Shown here in pieces: positions 43,817-56,800 of a DNA stretch of 64,000 nt. The DNA lies in NCBI GenBank assembly GCA_038502055.1, contig JAXRKN010000044.1, positions 3,630,001 to 3,694,000 on the forward strand. The letters are read 5' to 3'. This stretch comes from Tanytarsus gracilentus. Lineage: Eukaryota; Arthropoda; Insecta; Diptera; Chironomidae. Under the pieces are notes generated by a model that worked only from the letters and a program-made list of their open reading frames with translations, was not told the origin of the DNA and did no database searches. Within the stretch, counting starts at the first letter, position 1; each line of letters starts with the position of its first letter. The translations under genes and the position numbers were made by a program.

Positions 43817-46323
43817 AAATATTCTAGTTTTTAAAAATAGTCATTTAATGAAACTTTTGTCGAATTGAAAAATAAAATCACTTTGGCTGAGTCGGGAAGT
43901 AAACTAACGATTCCAATCACCATTCTCAAAAGAAGATTAGGGACTTTAATTATTTTTGCTAAGAAATTGAGAACGCTTTGCGTTGGTGTTTTAACAAATG
44001 AGAGCTTTTACACACAGCATTAAAAATTTTCTCTCGGCAGTGTGCGAGTGGGTAAATGATAAAAATGTTCTCATCGCCAAATTGAAAGAAAGTGGAAAAA
44101 ATCTACTTCATTTTGAGAATCGAAAAAGGACACAAATGAATATAATTTATCTTATCTCTTAAATTGAATAATTGATTTGCGATAAATTTAATTAATTTGC
44201 TGTAAAATTGAAATAGTTTTCTCATTTATACTTAAAATTTCACAGAATAAAAAATTTAAAAGTGGAAAAAAATTAATTATTTAAAAAAGAGAAGGAAACA
44301 ACTTAAGAGTTTTTTTTTGAGAGAGTGCGCTTAATTTGTGAGCGAAACAACTAAAAACTTTTTTAGCCAAGTTAAGCACACGAGAAAAACAAGTTTTTTT
44401 CTTGAATTCCGCTCCGACTTAAGTTTTTACTTTCAGTTGATTTCGAGACGTCGTGTCGATCGCGCGAAATTATTAAAACCATCTCCACTCATTTCACGGA
44501 GTAGACTCACATCCATAGTTCATATCAATAGTGTATAATCTTCAAGCAAGAAGAGCAACCATTTCATACTTAATTCACATTGATAGTCACAAATGTGAAA
44601 GTACAAGAGCATTTTTTTATTAAAAAAAGGTGATTGCGAGCAGTTTTTTTCATGGAATTTATACATCAAAAAGTTTACATCGATTGCGTTATGCAATTTG
44701 TGGTCAATTTTTTTTCTCTCTGTTTCGAAAGACTTTTTTTCTTTATTACCACTTTATTGCATGCGTTCATATAAAATTGTGACCTTACTCATCTCAAGAA
44801 CTACGTTTTAAGTTTTGTGCTTAATCAACTTTCAATTATAGTTTTTTGAGCGTTCATAAAAATAGTTTTTTTACTAATATTTTTTAATAGATAGAGCTTG
44901 AGCGTAAAATTGTTAGACCACTAAAGACTTCAAATTTAGCGAGCTTTGATGCATAAGAAAAAATTATTTCACTTCTAAACTTTTTGGGATGTCATCGAGT
45001 AATCCCTCTTATTCTTTTTATTTAAATTTTTCAAGATTTCGAAGTCACAATTTTTTTTATGGAAATTCCCATTCTCCAATTTACTCAACTTTTAAATTTT
45101 ACCCTAACATCACGCGATTTTGCAGTTAAGAATATCAAGTTTTTGGAGAAAAAATTTTTTGATACCAGAAACGATCGGTTCAACAATCTTTACGAATGTG
45201 AAAAATTACCGCAGATTTTTATTCCGGAGTGATCACTTGATCAAATACATTTAAAAACTAAAACTTGTTTCTCAATCACAAACCCGGATGGTGTGATTCA
45301 CAAATTTTTTTTATCTTTTACACGTGATTTGTAAAAATCCATGTACGCGCATACGAAAAACAAGTTCAAGTCCTTTTGTGAAAAACAGTTTCCGCTTTAA
45401 TTTTGGTGGTACGGACGGAAGCTGCGCTGGTTTGCGTCTGACCAGCGTCGAAAGATACATGAGAGCTACCATATCGTTAAATACCAAAAGTTTCCGTTTT
45501 AATTTTGGACATTTATCGATTTTTTCGGACGTTATTTCTAAATATTTTATGTGAGAATGAAAACAATTTTTTTGGAGATTCATTAACAATTTATTCTTGT
45601 CAGACACGAATAATTCGTTAAGTGTGTTGTTATTATGCTCGATAAGTTGTAAGCAGTATTGAGGTTACAATAGTATATTGCGTAACACTGTTATTGGCAT
45701 TTATATCATCTTTGCGAAAACAAAAAATGTTCGAACGTTAAATTGCTAAAAAAGTGAATACCTGAACAAAGCTTGAAAAAGTTAATCAATTTTTTCTGTC
45801 TAATTTAAAGGACTAAAATTGTGACAAAAAAAAACTAGAAAGATTTTTTTAGCAAAAAGCTAGTTTTGAACCCATATGATCAGCCAAACGAGTTTATTTT
45901 TTTAATTTCTAAAAAAAATTTGCATGCTGCAGCAAAGAAAAACCCTGCACATTTTTTTAATTTTAAAATTAATTTGATATAATACAACATCATCAGATGC
46001 TTCATCCGCTAAATTTTTAATTGTTCATAAGCTCAAAAATTTGCTCCATCACACACTTGCCTAAGCAAAAAAAAGTTTTATGTAATTTGCAAACATTCCC
46101 CAATATTTTAAAGAGAAAATCTAAATTCTCATTAGCAACAGTGTGGAGGAATACACAAAAGAGACTCACTTTCCGTGAATGAGACCGAGAAGCGTAATAT
46201 TTTGTCTTTTTGTGTGACCACAGAGCTGTAAATAAAATATTCGTGAAGCATTTTATTTAGAACTAAAAATGAGTTATTTAAATGTAAATTTCATTCGGTA
46301 GATTGACATAAAACGAAACAACC
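43817..46323. other. Intergenic, with one structured GC-rich patch
   Basis: AT-rich region upstream of the ABCH array. The only distinct feature is at 45387-45509; no gene is supported. Confidence 0.5.
45387..45509. repeat. GC-richer patch with direct repeat and hairpin
   Basis: AGTTTCCG(C/T)TTTAATTTTGG occurs twice, about 102 bp apart, at the two ends. Between them CGCTGGT (45425-45431) and ACCAGCG (45441-45447) form a perfect 7 bp stem with a 9-base loop. Open frames exist on both strands but encode only the repeated SFRFNFG or its antisense PKLKRK. The nature is unknown: element relic or structured RNA. Confidence 0.4.
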
Positions 46324-49300
46324 ATGCACGCTGTGGAAGTTCGAGGTGCTTACAAATTTTATGGGAAGGCTAAAGATCCAAAGATCATTTTAAATAATTT
46401 GAATATGACAGTTTCTCCTGGATCGATGTGAGTAAAAATCGTCATTGAATGAGACGTTAAGTGCTAATACAAATGTTATCTCATTACCTACAAATGTAAA
46501 TACATCAAGGGATGGGAGCTTTTTATTTTCATTTATTTTATTAACTCAATAAATTTTTTTACAAACATATTTTAAACTCACAAAAAGCCCATCCCTTGAC
46601 CTTGAATACTCGCTTTTGTTTCGCACTCTTTTAATCGATAAATTATGTCATTGAAACCTTTTTTAAAAAAAAATAGTTACGGATTAATGGGCGCTAGTGG
46701 CTGTGGTAAAACGACACTTTTGTCATGTATTATTGGAATGATACCGCTTGACGCTGGTCAAATTGTGACATTGGGCTACAAGACGAAAGCCAATGAGATA
46801 TTACAAGCAGGTTATAGAATCGGCTACATGCCACAAGAGACGGCACTAATTGGTGAACTCACTATAAAAGAGACAATCTACTACTTTGGTAAAGTCTTTC
46901 AGATGAGCATAGAAAAGTTAAGAGAACGATATGACATGTTACATAAACTGCTTGAATTGCCGCGTGGCGATCAACGAGTCGAGGAGTGTTCGGGTGGACA
47001 AATGAGGAGAGTTTCATTTGCCGCTGCCATGATTCACGAGCCTGATTTACTCATCTTAGACGAGCCCACCGTCGGCCTCGACCCCATTTTACGCGAGAAA
47101 ATTTGGACATTCATGATAGACGTCACACGAAAGAGTAAACTTGCAATCATCATTACAACGCATTATATCGAAGAAGCAAAATCGGCAGACTGTGTGGGTC
47201 TAATGAGAAATGGAATTCTTCTCGCCGAAGACACACCGGCCAACATACTTCGTCTACACGAGGTTGCTAGCCTTGAGGAGGCATTTTTAAAGCTCTGCTA
47301 TAAGCGCGGATTGTCGGAAGATGAAATTCATCATGGAGCAGCGCCCGGAAATGAAAGCAATTTCAATGATTTTGAATTACAAGACCAATCAGCAATCAAT
47401 AATAATCACCTTCAAAGTAATTTTCACGAAACTAGTCAATCTGAAGCACAATTTGATAGCGTAAAGCCAACGTTTGAGCGGAAAAAATTTGCATGGTCAA
47501 CACTTCGTGCACTTTTCACGAAAAACTATTTGCAAATGAAACGACAACCAGCGTAAGTACTTTTGTGAATAACCTTCGGAAAGTTTTTTTTTTGGAAACC
47601 GTGGAATTACGAATTTGTTTACTTTACACAACATTTAAACGAATTAAGTATCATACTTTTAGTAAATTTTCATACAAAACTCCTAAATGCCTCCCATTAG
47701 AATTAAAAATTACACTCGAGTGCTTAGGAATAAAAATAAATTTATTCGAATATTATTCACTCAACCTCGGTCATTGAAAAAAAAACTAAAACTAATTGAT
47801 TTATTTCGATTCTTTAATTCAAAACATTTACTCTATTTCAGTGGCGTTACCTTCATGATCATTGTGCCGATATTACAAATTATTTTCTTCTACTTAGCTA
47901 TAGGGGGAAATCCCATAGGCTTAAAATTTGGCGTTGTTGATGAAGAAATCAATTACATGGACTGCTTTAATTCTTCTCTCATCACAACATCTGTACATGA
48001 TGATACTTGTGATTTGCATGCTGCTTCGTGTCGATTTTTGCGAGAATTTGATGATGAAATCGCCATAAAAGTTCATTATAAGACGTTCGATGAAGCGTTT
48101 CATGACGCAAAGAGGGGAAAAATATTTGGCTTTATGTATTTTGCGAATAATTTTACAGAATCATTAGACATGGTACAGACGAATGGGCGATTCTCAGAGG
48201 ATGGTTCAGCAGACAACAGCAAAATTCAAATCTTTATGGATCAATCGGATTTGCAGTTGACATTTTTTATGCAGTTAAAGTTCTATGAAGTCTACAAGAA
48301 TTTCACGCAACGAATGATGTCCGATTGCGGGTATCCTGTGAAACTAGGAAACGTGCCAGTTAGTTTTGAAAAGCCAATTTATGGTAGCTTCGATACAGAT
48401 TTCAAACATTCGATGGCTCCGCCGATGGTAAGTAAATATTGTTAAGAACTGAATCATTTTTGGGAAATTCAAAGAATGTTATCACCTTTTAAAAATAACC
48501 AAACAAAAATTCTCAAAATTACATTTTTACTTCTACTAAATTTTTTTGCGTGATGACACAAATAATTAGCGACGCAAAATGATGACACAACAAAAACAAT
48601 TTACTTTATGACTTTTTAACATATTCCGCATGCAAACCACATCTGAAATTAATCCACTGATAATTTGTTGGTGATTTGAAGAACTTTGCACATTTTAAAA
48701 AATTAAAGCTTCCTATAGACATCTTTAAAGCTTGTGAGCAGGCATTTAATTGAATAAATTATTTAAAAATATTGCAATTTTTTTAGATCATGGTCATGAT
48801 GTTTTATATTGCATCTGGGCTGACTGTTGCTATCTTCATTGCCGATAGAAAGGAAGGTTTTTGGAATCGAACACTCCTCGCTGGCGTAACATTGAATGAA
48901 CTCATGTTTGTTCATATCCTTACTCATTCGTCTATTCTTATCCTACAACTTCTCGAGACAATTTTCCTGATTGCATTTGTGTTTGGCGCAGAGAATCAAG
49001 GAAGTAATACTGCAGTGTTCTTCATGCTGATGATGTTGGCATATTCTGGAATGTTCTTTGGTATGCTGCTATCAGTCGAATGCAATGACTTGAGGGAAGC
49101 AAATTTCGTTCTTACTGGTATTGCGACTCCAATGGTAGTGTTAGCAGGTAATAAAAATTCGCTTAAGTTTCACTTCATTATTTAATTTTTTACTTTATTT
49201 TTAGGAATGTTTTGGCCTCTGCAAGGCATGCCAATGATACTTCAATACGTGTCATATTGTATGCCTTTTACGTTACCATCAATAGCGGTCCGCAATATTA

Positions 49301-49431
49301 TGTTTAAGGGTTACTCATTCTTTACTCCATCCGTCTTGATTGCAGCATTAATTGTTACCTCGTGGGCATTTTTTGCAGTTTTATTAGGCTTACAGGGACT
49401 TAAGAGAAAGAAATATAGTCGCAACACATAA
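46324..49431 (+). CDS. ABCH-subfamily ABC half-transporter, copy 1 (717 aa)
   Basis: ATP-driven membrane transporter, predicted to work as a dimer. Exons 46324-46427, 46677-47552, 47842-48427, 48787-49147 and 49205-49431 (2154 nt, phases agree). The N-terminal ATPase has Walker A GASGCGKT (residues 40-47), Q-loop Q88 in YMPQE, signature CSGGQ (139-143; usual form LSGGQ), Walker B LLILDEPTVGLDP (D163/E164) and H-loop H197. A linker is followed by an ABC-2 type membrane domain: TM1 (FMIIVPILQIIFFYLAI), a ~180-residue loop with paired Cys and N-glycosylation sites, then about five TM segments, including GFWNRTLLAGVTLNELMF and GMFWPLQGMP, and a KRKKYSRNT tail. This order is that of ABCH/ABCG23-like proteins. 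Some insect ABCH members are linked to cuticular lipid export; the substrate here is unknown. Confidence 0.92.
46505..46599. repeat. Inverted-repeat element in intron 1 of ABCH copy 1
   Basis: TCAAGGGATGGGAGCTTTTT (46505-46524) and AAAAAGCCCATCCCTTGA (46582-46599) are reverse complements except for a two-base gap. The AT-rich interior is about 57 bp. It is the size of a very short MITE, or a stable intronic hairpin. Confidence 0.6.
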
Positions 49432-51330
49432 ACTAACGATTTTTGTAAATTAATTTTAACAATTTTCTTGTGTCACTCTAAATCTTTAATTGTAGCATAA
49501 AATGTATTTTCACTATCAAAAAAAAATTGGTTTTAAATTTTAATATTTTACCGTCATAAATATATGCGAGATATTTTTTAATATCATAAAATTTCTGGCC
49601 ACCTACACTAAAAATCGACAAAGCATGAATTTTAAAATTTAGAGATTCTAAAATTACGAGATCCATTTTGTATTTCATGAAAATTTTGACTAAAAATAAA
49701 ATTTGAAATTTTGCTTCATTCCGTAAAAAAATACTTTGAGGAATTTTGGGTTCGGCAGTGTCCACCAAAAACAGCTTTATTTTCATGTTCTTAGCCTGTT
49801 AATATTAATATTTAAATTTTTCCGTTAAATATTTTGTATATTAGCAACTAAATTTCCATCTATAGTAATCAGGTTTTGCACCTGGTTTTGCATCATTAGC
49901 CAAGGAAGCACGCGATTATTTTTTCAGCATCGAACAATTATACATGCTTTAAACAGCTGACCAACGTTGTGAGAGAGAGAGAAAACCCGAAGACTTACGA
50001 TGAAGCATAAACATGATCTACGACCAACACCATCAAAAACTCAACACAATTTTTTAAATTTTTTTCTCTCTCGTGTGCTTGAATCTCTTGCGGCACAATC
50101 GAATAATGTGATTTGAAACCAAAGTGCTGTTAGTTCTGTCTACACCGAGTTGGAGAAAACTTCATTTTTGATGGCGTTACAACTCTCTTTCGTTCAAGAG
50201 TGACACAAATGTGAAATTTTCATAATTTTTTTGATAAATATTAAATGTGAAATCTTACCCGAGTCATGTATGCTTTTAAAATTTATTCTTTTTAAAATTG
50301 AAATAGTGAATTAGATACAGTTTTTTGGTGAAATTATTATTAAATCGATAGCAGAGCGATTGTTGACCTACTTAATGAAGTTTTGACTGTTTTACGATGA
50401 AAAATTCGAGTGAAGATTTTTTGAAGAAAGTTTTTGAGAAGTTTATAATTTATATCCTGAAAGGTTTATCAACAAATTCCAAATATCGTGACAAATGACA
50501 GAAAATGAGTTCAAATTATTTTAAGCACCTACGAAATTTTTATATGTAAGAAGTTAAGATGAGATCAAGCGACACATATTTAAGATGACCTTGTTTGTAT
50601 TTTAAGTAATTAAAGGGGTTTGTACTTTTTTCGTGTGTAAATTTTAAGCTTGAAACTAAATTTTTAAGAGAAGAACAATTTAAAATTTTAAAATTTGTTT
50701 TTCAAAAATTTTTCATGTCTAGATAAAGTATAAATCTTAAAAATTCTGATTGATTTATTCAATAAAATTCGATGGTGTCATTTTTAACCGGTTCTGAACG
50801 TGCCTAAGTCAATTTAATATAATTATTTAATTTTCAATTAAAGCTATTTAGTCACTTTGTCGCTCACTTTTGTTTGTATATGACTCAGCATTTTTTTTGG
50901 ACACATTTTTAGCTCTGACTAACCCAAGTTTAATTGAGAGACATGTCACCGAACTGAAAGAAGTACCCATTGAAAGTACAAGTTAAATAAATTATCACTA
51001 TCTCTATTTCATCCTGAAGTAAAATAAACGTCTTAAAGTCTGTTGAAAGAGAAGATTTTATGAATTCGCATCATTTTGACCGTGATATGATTAGCATAAG
51101 CTTGTCCAAAGTGGTAAACATTTGCAAGTTGTGTCTTTAGTTTCGTTTGATGTCGTTAAAAATCTAACGATGAATAACATTTTCATTATTTTTTAGTAAA
51201 TTCAAAACTTAGTTCTCGAGTAAGAAAAATTGTCTTCATGATTTTATCTGATTTTTATACAACTTTATAATTTAACATTTAATTTTAATTTATTTCCAAA
51301 TCGTCTATTGACGGGAGACAAACAAAAAAA
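49432..51330. other. Intergenic between ABCH copies 1 and 2
   Basis: AT-rich, about 1.9 kb; it contains a GA-rich tract near 49971-49982 and no supported gene. Confidence 0.5.
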
Positions 51331-51338
51331 TATAAATA
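51331..51338 (+). promoter_or_regulatory. TATA-like box of ABCH copy 2
   Basis: TATAAATA 200 bp upstream of the ATG. An acceptor-like TTCCAG lies directly before the start codon (51523-51529), so a 5' UTR intron probably separates TATA/TSS from the ATG. Confidence 0.45.
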
Positions 51339-51530
51339 GATTAAATGTGCGAATTTCGGTGAAACCGGTTTTACCAAAGAACCCCTAGGTGAAAGAGATT
51401 TTGCCCAGCCTTACTTTACTGACGCAAAGAAATTCACTAGAAAACCAACCATAACAATGCCTCACAACTCTTTTTAATGCTCTTGTATAATAAAATCAAC
51501 ATTTTAAAATTATGAATTTTCCCTTCCAGC

Positions 51531-53800
51531 ATGAACAATTTTCAAGTGCCAAGTGCTATCGAGGTTCGAAATGCATGTAAGCAGTATGGCAAGAGGAACG
51601 ATGTGAAAGTGGTGCTAAGTCATCTTAACATGACCGTGTCAAAGGGTTCAATGTTTGTAAAAAAAATAATTAACTATTGAGTTTTAAAAAATTAATTTTT
51701 TAGCTATGCCCTCCTTGGGGCAAGTGGATGTGGAAAAACAACTTTACTGTCCTGCATTATGGGTATGATCCCTCTCGAAAGCGGTGAAATTAAGGTGCTT
51801 GGAAGTTATACAAAATCAGATGAGATTCACGAGAAGGGATCGAGGATCGGATACATGCCACAAGAGATGGCACTAATTGGAGAACTAACAGTCAAAGAGA
51901 CAGTTTATTATTTTGGAAATATTTTCCAAATGGATATTGACAAATTGAGAGATCGGTATGAGATGATACGGAAATTACTTGAACTTCCATATGACGGTCA
52001 GAAAGTCGAAGAATGTTCGGGAGGTCAAAAGAGAAGAGTTTCTTTTGCGGCTGCCATGATTCACGAACCTGATTTGTTGATCTTAGACGAGCCCACCGTC
52101 GGTCTTGATCCTCTTTTGCGTGAAAAAATATGGAAATTTATGCTTGACATAACCCGAACTAGTAAACTCGCGATAGTTATTACAACTCACTACATTGATG
52201 AGGCGAGACAAGCCGATTTTGTTGGTCTGATGAGAAATGGAATTCTTCTCGCCGAAGATCCGCCAGTGAATATTCTCAATAAACTTGGAGTTGAAAATCT
52301 CGAAGAAGCATTTCTTCAGCTCTGCCTTAAAAAAGGCGTTTCAGACGAAGCTAGTGATGAAACTTTAGCTGCAATAACTGAAAATAATAATCATACAGAG
52401 CAGATTGAAATGAGATCAAATGCGTCAAAGACACATCAAAATTCAAACCTGGAGGAAGGACACGAGAAGAAAAAAAAATCTCAGGGATTGAGGTGGCAAC
52501 TAATTAAAGCTTTATTGGTAAAAAATTCTCTTCAACTTAAAAGACAACCCGGGTGAGTTTAATTGAGTAATTTAAAAATTTAAATAATATATCTTTCAAT
52601 TAATTTCTTTAATTTTTTAGAGCCATAATTTTCCTCACCCTTCTGCCCTTTTTTCAACTCTTTTTCTTCTATCACTCGATCGGTGGAAATCCTAGAGGTC
52701 TAAAACTTGGAATTGTGGATGAAGAAATATCAAATTACAGTGAATGTCTCAACACTTCATTAATCACAACTTTTGTTCACGACTACTCGTGTGACCTCCA
52801 CAAAATCTCATGTCGAGTTCTCGGTGAAATTACGGACGACATTGCGTTAAAAGTATTTTATGATAATTTCGATGATGCCTTTAAAGAGGCGAAGAAAGGA
52901 AATTTGGCTGGAATAATTCACTTTTCGTCAAATTTCACAGAATCACTCAACAATGTTCATTCAAGTCCGGATGATGTTGATCCTCAAACGAGAAAAAATA
53001 GTGTCATTAATATTCATCTCGATCAAACGAATCAACAAATTACTTACTACCTCCAGAGAAAACTTTATGATGTCTATAAGGAATATTCTCATAGTGTCCT
53101 CGCCGACTGTAACTTGCCAACACGATTGGATGACATTCCAATTCAATTTTTGAAGCCCATTTATGGATCTTATGACACTGACTTTAAACACACGATGGTT
53201 CCATCATTCATCATGTTGTTTATGTTTTATCTCGCTGCCGGTCTAACTGTTGCTTCAATCATTTATGAGCGAAAAGAAGGTTTTTGGAATCGAACGTTAC
53301 TCGCTGGTGTTTCCACTAAAGAAATGATGCTTGCTCATGTCATTATTTCGGTGACGATTCTTGCAGTTCAACTTTGTGAAGTGATGACACTTTTGACTTT
53401 AGTCGTGAGCACTGACATTCGCGGAAGTTACTTTACAGTTTCTCTTCTGATCGCACTAGTCGGATGCAGTGGAATATTTTTTGGTTTGTGGTGTTCTTGT
53501 ATGTGCACAACGTTTATGGAAGCGAACTTATTAATGACAGGAATATCGCAACCGATGATAGTTGTGTCGGGGATGTTTTGGCCAGTTGAAGGTATGCCAT
53601 GGATTTTAAGGATATTATCATATGCAACGCCAACAGGGCCATTTTCAAGCATCAGTGTACGACATATTATGGAGAAGGGATACACAATTACTCATCCGTC
53701 TGTTTATGCGGGGTTTATTGTTTTAATAATTTGGGTGGTTTTATGTGCGTTGTTGGGGTTAATAACTCTCGAGAGGAAAAAGTATAGTAGAAATACATAA
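51531..53800 (+). CDS. ABCH-subfamily ABC half-transporter, copy 2 (716 aa)
   Basis: Tandem paralogue of copy 1 with only three coding exons: 51531-51652, 51704-52552 and 52621-53800 (2151 nt). The two introns are at the same codon positions as introns 1 and 2 of copy 1 (GS|I before Walker A, and the Gly after RQP), but the two 3' introns of copy 1 are absent. Walker A is GASGCGKT (46-53), signature CSGGQ (145-149), Walker B DEPTVGLDP (D169/E170) and H-loop TTHYIDEA (H203). The membrane domain has FLTLLPFFQLFFFYHSIGGN, a Cys-containing glycosylatable loop, GFWNRTLLAGVSTKEMMLAH and GMFWPVEGMP, and ends in LERKKYSRNT as copy 1 does. It appears intact. Confidence 0.93.
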
Positions 53801-56800
53801 AAATTTGTAATCAGTATATTGCACAGTGGATTCAATGTGAACAAAATCTTGCATTAAATAAATCAATTCAAAGATTACTTCATCAACGATTCTAAATTTT
53901 ACGGAATTTTACGAGTAAATTTTTACCAATTTTGCATGTAAAAAGTGAGAAAACGGGGTAGTTTTTACTTTTTCACTTAATTACCTGATTTCCAACAATG
54001 ATGAGAAAAAACACTTTTTATTTAAATCAACTTATAGAAACACACTAAAAACTTGAAAAGTTAATATATTGAAAGGGGGCAAACAATACTCCTATAAAAA
54101 TTTGTAATCAGTATTATTTAAGATTTAATAAAGTATTTTTTTCACTCACCACACACTTGCGTTTTTATACCTCTCAGAGAAAAAAAGCCGGCAAACGATT
54201 GAAAAAACTTCTCTCGCTGTTTCTCTCAATTTTTTTTTCAGCACCACATAGGCTTTCAATTCAAGTTAGTCAACGAAACTTCTGCTAATGTGCAACAGTC
54301 ATTTGACTGATCTCTTCGCGATCGGTTGTTTAAAAAAGACTTTTTTTTAAAATAAAGAAAATAAATTAAAAATTTTTGTAAGTTTGAAAAATTTATTGAA
54401 AACTTTTATTTTAGTGAAAAATATCAAAAAGGTGATTACTAAAAAAAATAAAAAAGTTAAAAATAATTTTTACACGTGCCAAAAAAAATAAGAAAAGTTG
54501 CAAAAATATTTAATGAAAAAATTATTTATATTTAATCATCATTAATGACCAATGAAAAAAGTATTGACGACTGAGCAAAACTATATTAATTTTAAGTAAT
54601 GATGAAATTGGTAGTGTCAACTGTCAAAAAAAATATCTTTACTATTTGTTAATTCACAAACTGTTCTTGGTAGAAAAATACAAAAGTCGTTAATTGAGAA
54701 TTTTCGAGTGTTTCGTCGAGTGGCAGGTGATATCGATACAATTTATTTCTAAGAATCTTAGAGTGCGATAGTTAAAATTTTTCAGGAAGAAAAATTGTAC
54801 GATATTGAAATTCTTTTATTAAAATAATTTTTTTAACCTTTTAATTCTAATCTTTTATTCCAACTTTCAAAAATTTACGAGTTTTTAAGAGTCTAATTGT
54901 ACGTTTGCGTTTTTTAAGAGTTAACTTGTATTTTAAAAATATAAAATAGATAGAGTGACCAGTTTTTCAGTAAAATTCCGCGCACCTATGGTCAAAAAAA
55001 TTATACATTCATTAAAGTTGAGTATAAGATTTAAAACACCTCTCAACAAAATTGTTTTTCGAAACTATTTGTGTCACAAATATTACCGGAAAAAAAGTTT
55101 ACCAATAACAATCATAATCAACATGATATTTCCTCTTTCCATTTAATGTCTCATTGCGCAGTATGGATGTGGAAAATAAAAAAATTAGCTGATTGTAACC
55201 TGTAGATTGCCAAAAAAAGTTTTTAAAAATTGCTTAAATGCTAATTAGAGCAGTTGTGTGATTATTAATCACTGATTAATGACTTCGTGCCATTTTTAAG
55301 GGTCGCAAAAGCTAAAAAATGTTCTTGTCAATTTGACTTTGAGAGTTCATTCTCACCATGCATCTAAACGCGTTGAATTAATACGAAAAACAAATGTAGC
55401 TTTGTAGATAAATTTATGTATTCCAAGGTGATCAATTGAACTCATTTTCAGAAGCAACTAAACAAGTAGCTGCAGCTGATGAAGCAGTGAAAAAGATTAG
55501 CTTACTGTGTGTGTTTGTGCATGCTATAAGAGAGGGGAAAACATTACCACCTTGTGATTGAAAAAAGAGCAATTGAACTCTCCGCAAATGAATTTTTATT
55601 TTCGCATTGGCATAGAAAAATATTGTAACGGATCGAACTCTCTCGCGATGACCTTCTGAATTTTACTCTTGACTTGAATATTTTCTAAAAGTCGCAGAAT
55701 GATCTTGAGATAAATTTTCATCGAATTTCTTGCTAAGACGACTTTGTCGTTCACGCGCGTGTTTGGAAATTTGTAGAAAGTGCACACAAACTTATTTTGT
55801 GATTATTTTGATACTAATGTTCGTGATACTTTTTTTTGTGCAGATGATTAAAAAATTATTAATCGTTTTGCAATCAAAAAACTTAATCGATGAATTTTTT
55901 ATTAGTTTTTTAATAGATTTAGAAATTTTTTAGTGTAAGTTGAACTTAAATGGGAATTTAATTTCTCTGTAACTAGCTTGTGCATTACTAAGCAAAATTC
56001 TGTAATCAGCATTTGAGATATTATTGTTTCCAACCTCGTTCATTAAACACCAAAATGAACCTAAATTATTCACAAATTTTATATCATCTTCAACAAAAAA
56101 GCCAGAGATGAGAACTTCAAAATTTTGCGACCACTCACGGCCTAAAAAAAATCGGAGTTCTCATCCCTGGCAAAAAAGTTTTAATGACCAAGAACACAAT
56201 ACAAAGTTAAAATCATTTGCGTTCATGCCGAGAGAGCTTTGACATTCCATGAAGTACAACTGACGCAATTCGTGCTGCAACAAAAAATAAAACAAACTAA
56301 ATCGGAAGGAAATTTAAATCGATGTTCGCGTGAGCTGCCCGGGCATGACTTTTAACGAAACAATAAAAGTTACGTTGACAGGCTTTCAAAAGTATTTTAT
56401 AATTTACTCATTGACCTTTTATGAACATTAAAAAATTAACTTCTATTGACATCACTTATTATCATGCGAGTAATTTCACATTTATCTCATTGCGAAAGGT
56501 AAATGTGGTGAATGAGACAAAAAGAGCTTTTGTTAAACGTTGCATGACCCTATGTTTTTATTTAGTAAACGATCGAGGGATGATAACTTTTAAATCAACA
56601 TTTTTTTGGATGGATAAAAATTAGAGATTGGATAAATTTTTAAATCTTCAACTAAGATTTTGGTTAAACTTAAAGCTTAGAAGTTTTTCCGAATAAATCA
56701 ATCAATATAGATTTATTATTTTTTAAATAATTTGAAAAATTGCATAGTTATAAATTCCACAAGTGACCTCTCGCTGTCATCAATCGACATGTTTACGATG

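Noticed and set aside
47493..47841. Frames running through intron 2 of ABCH copy 1
   Set aside because: Read-through of intron sequence; the splice sites at 47553 and 47841 restore the conserved RQPAGVTF junction.
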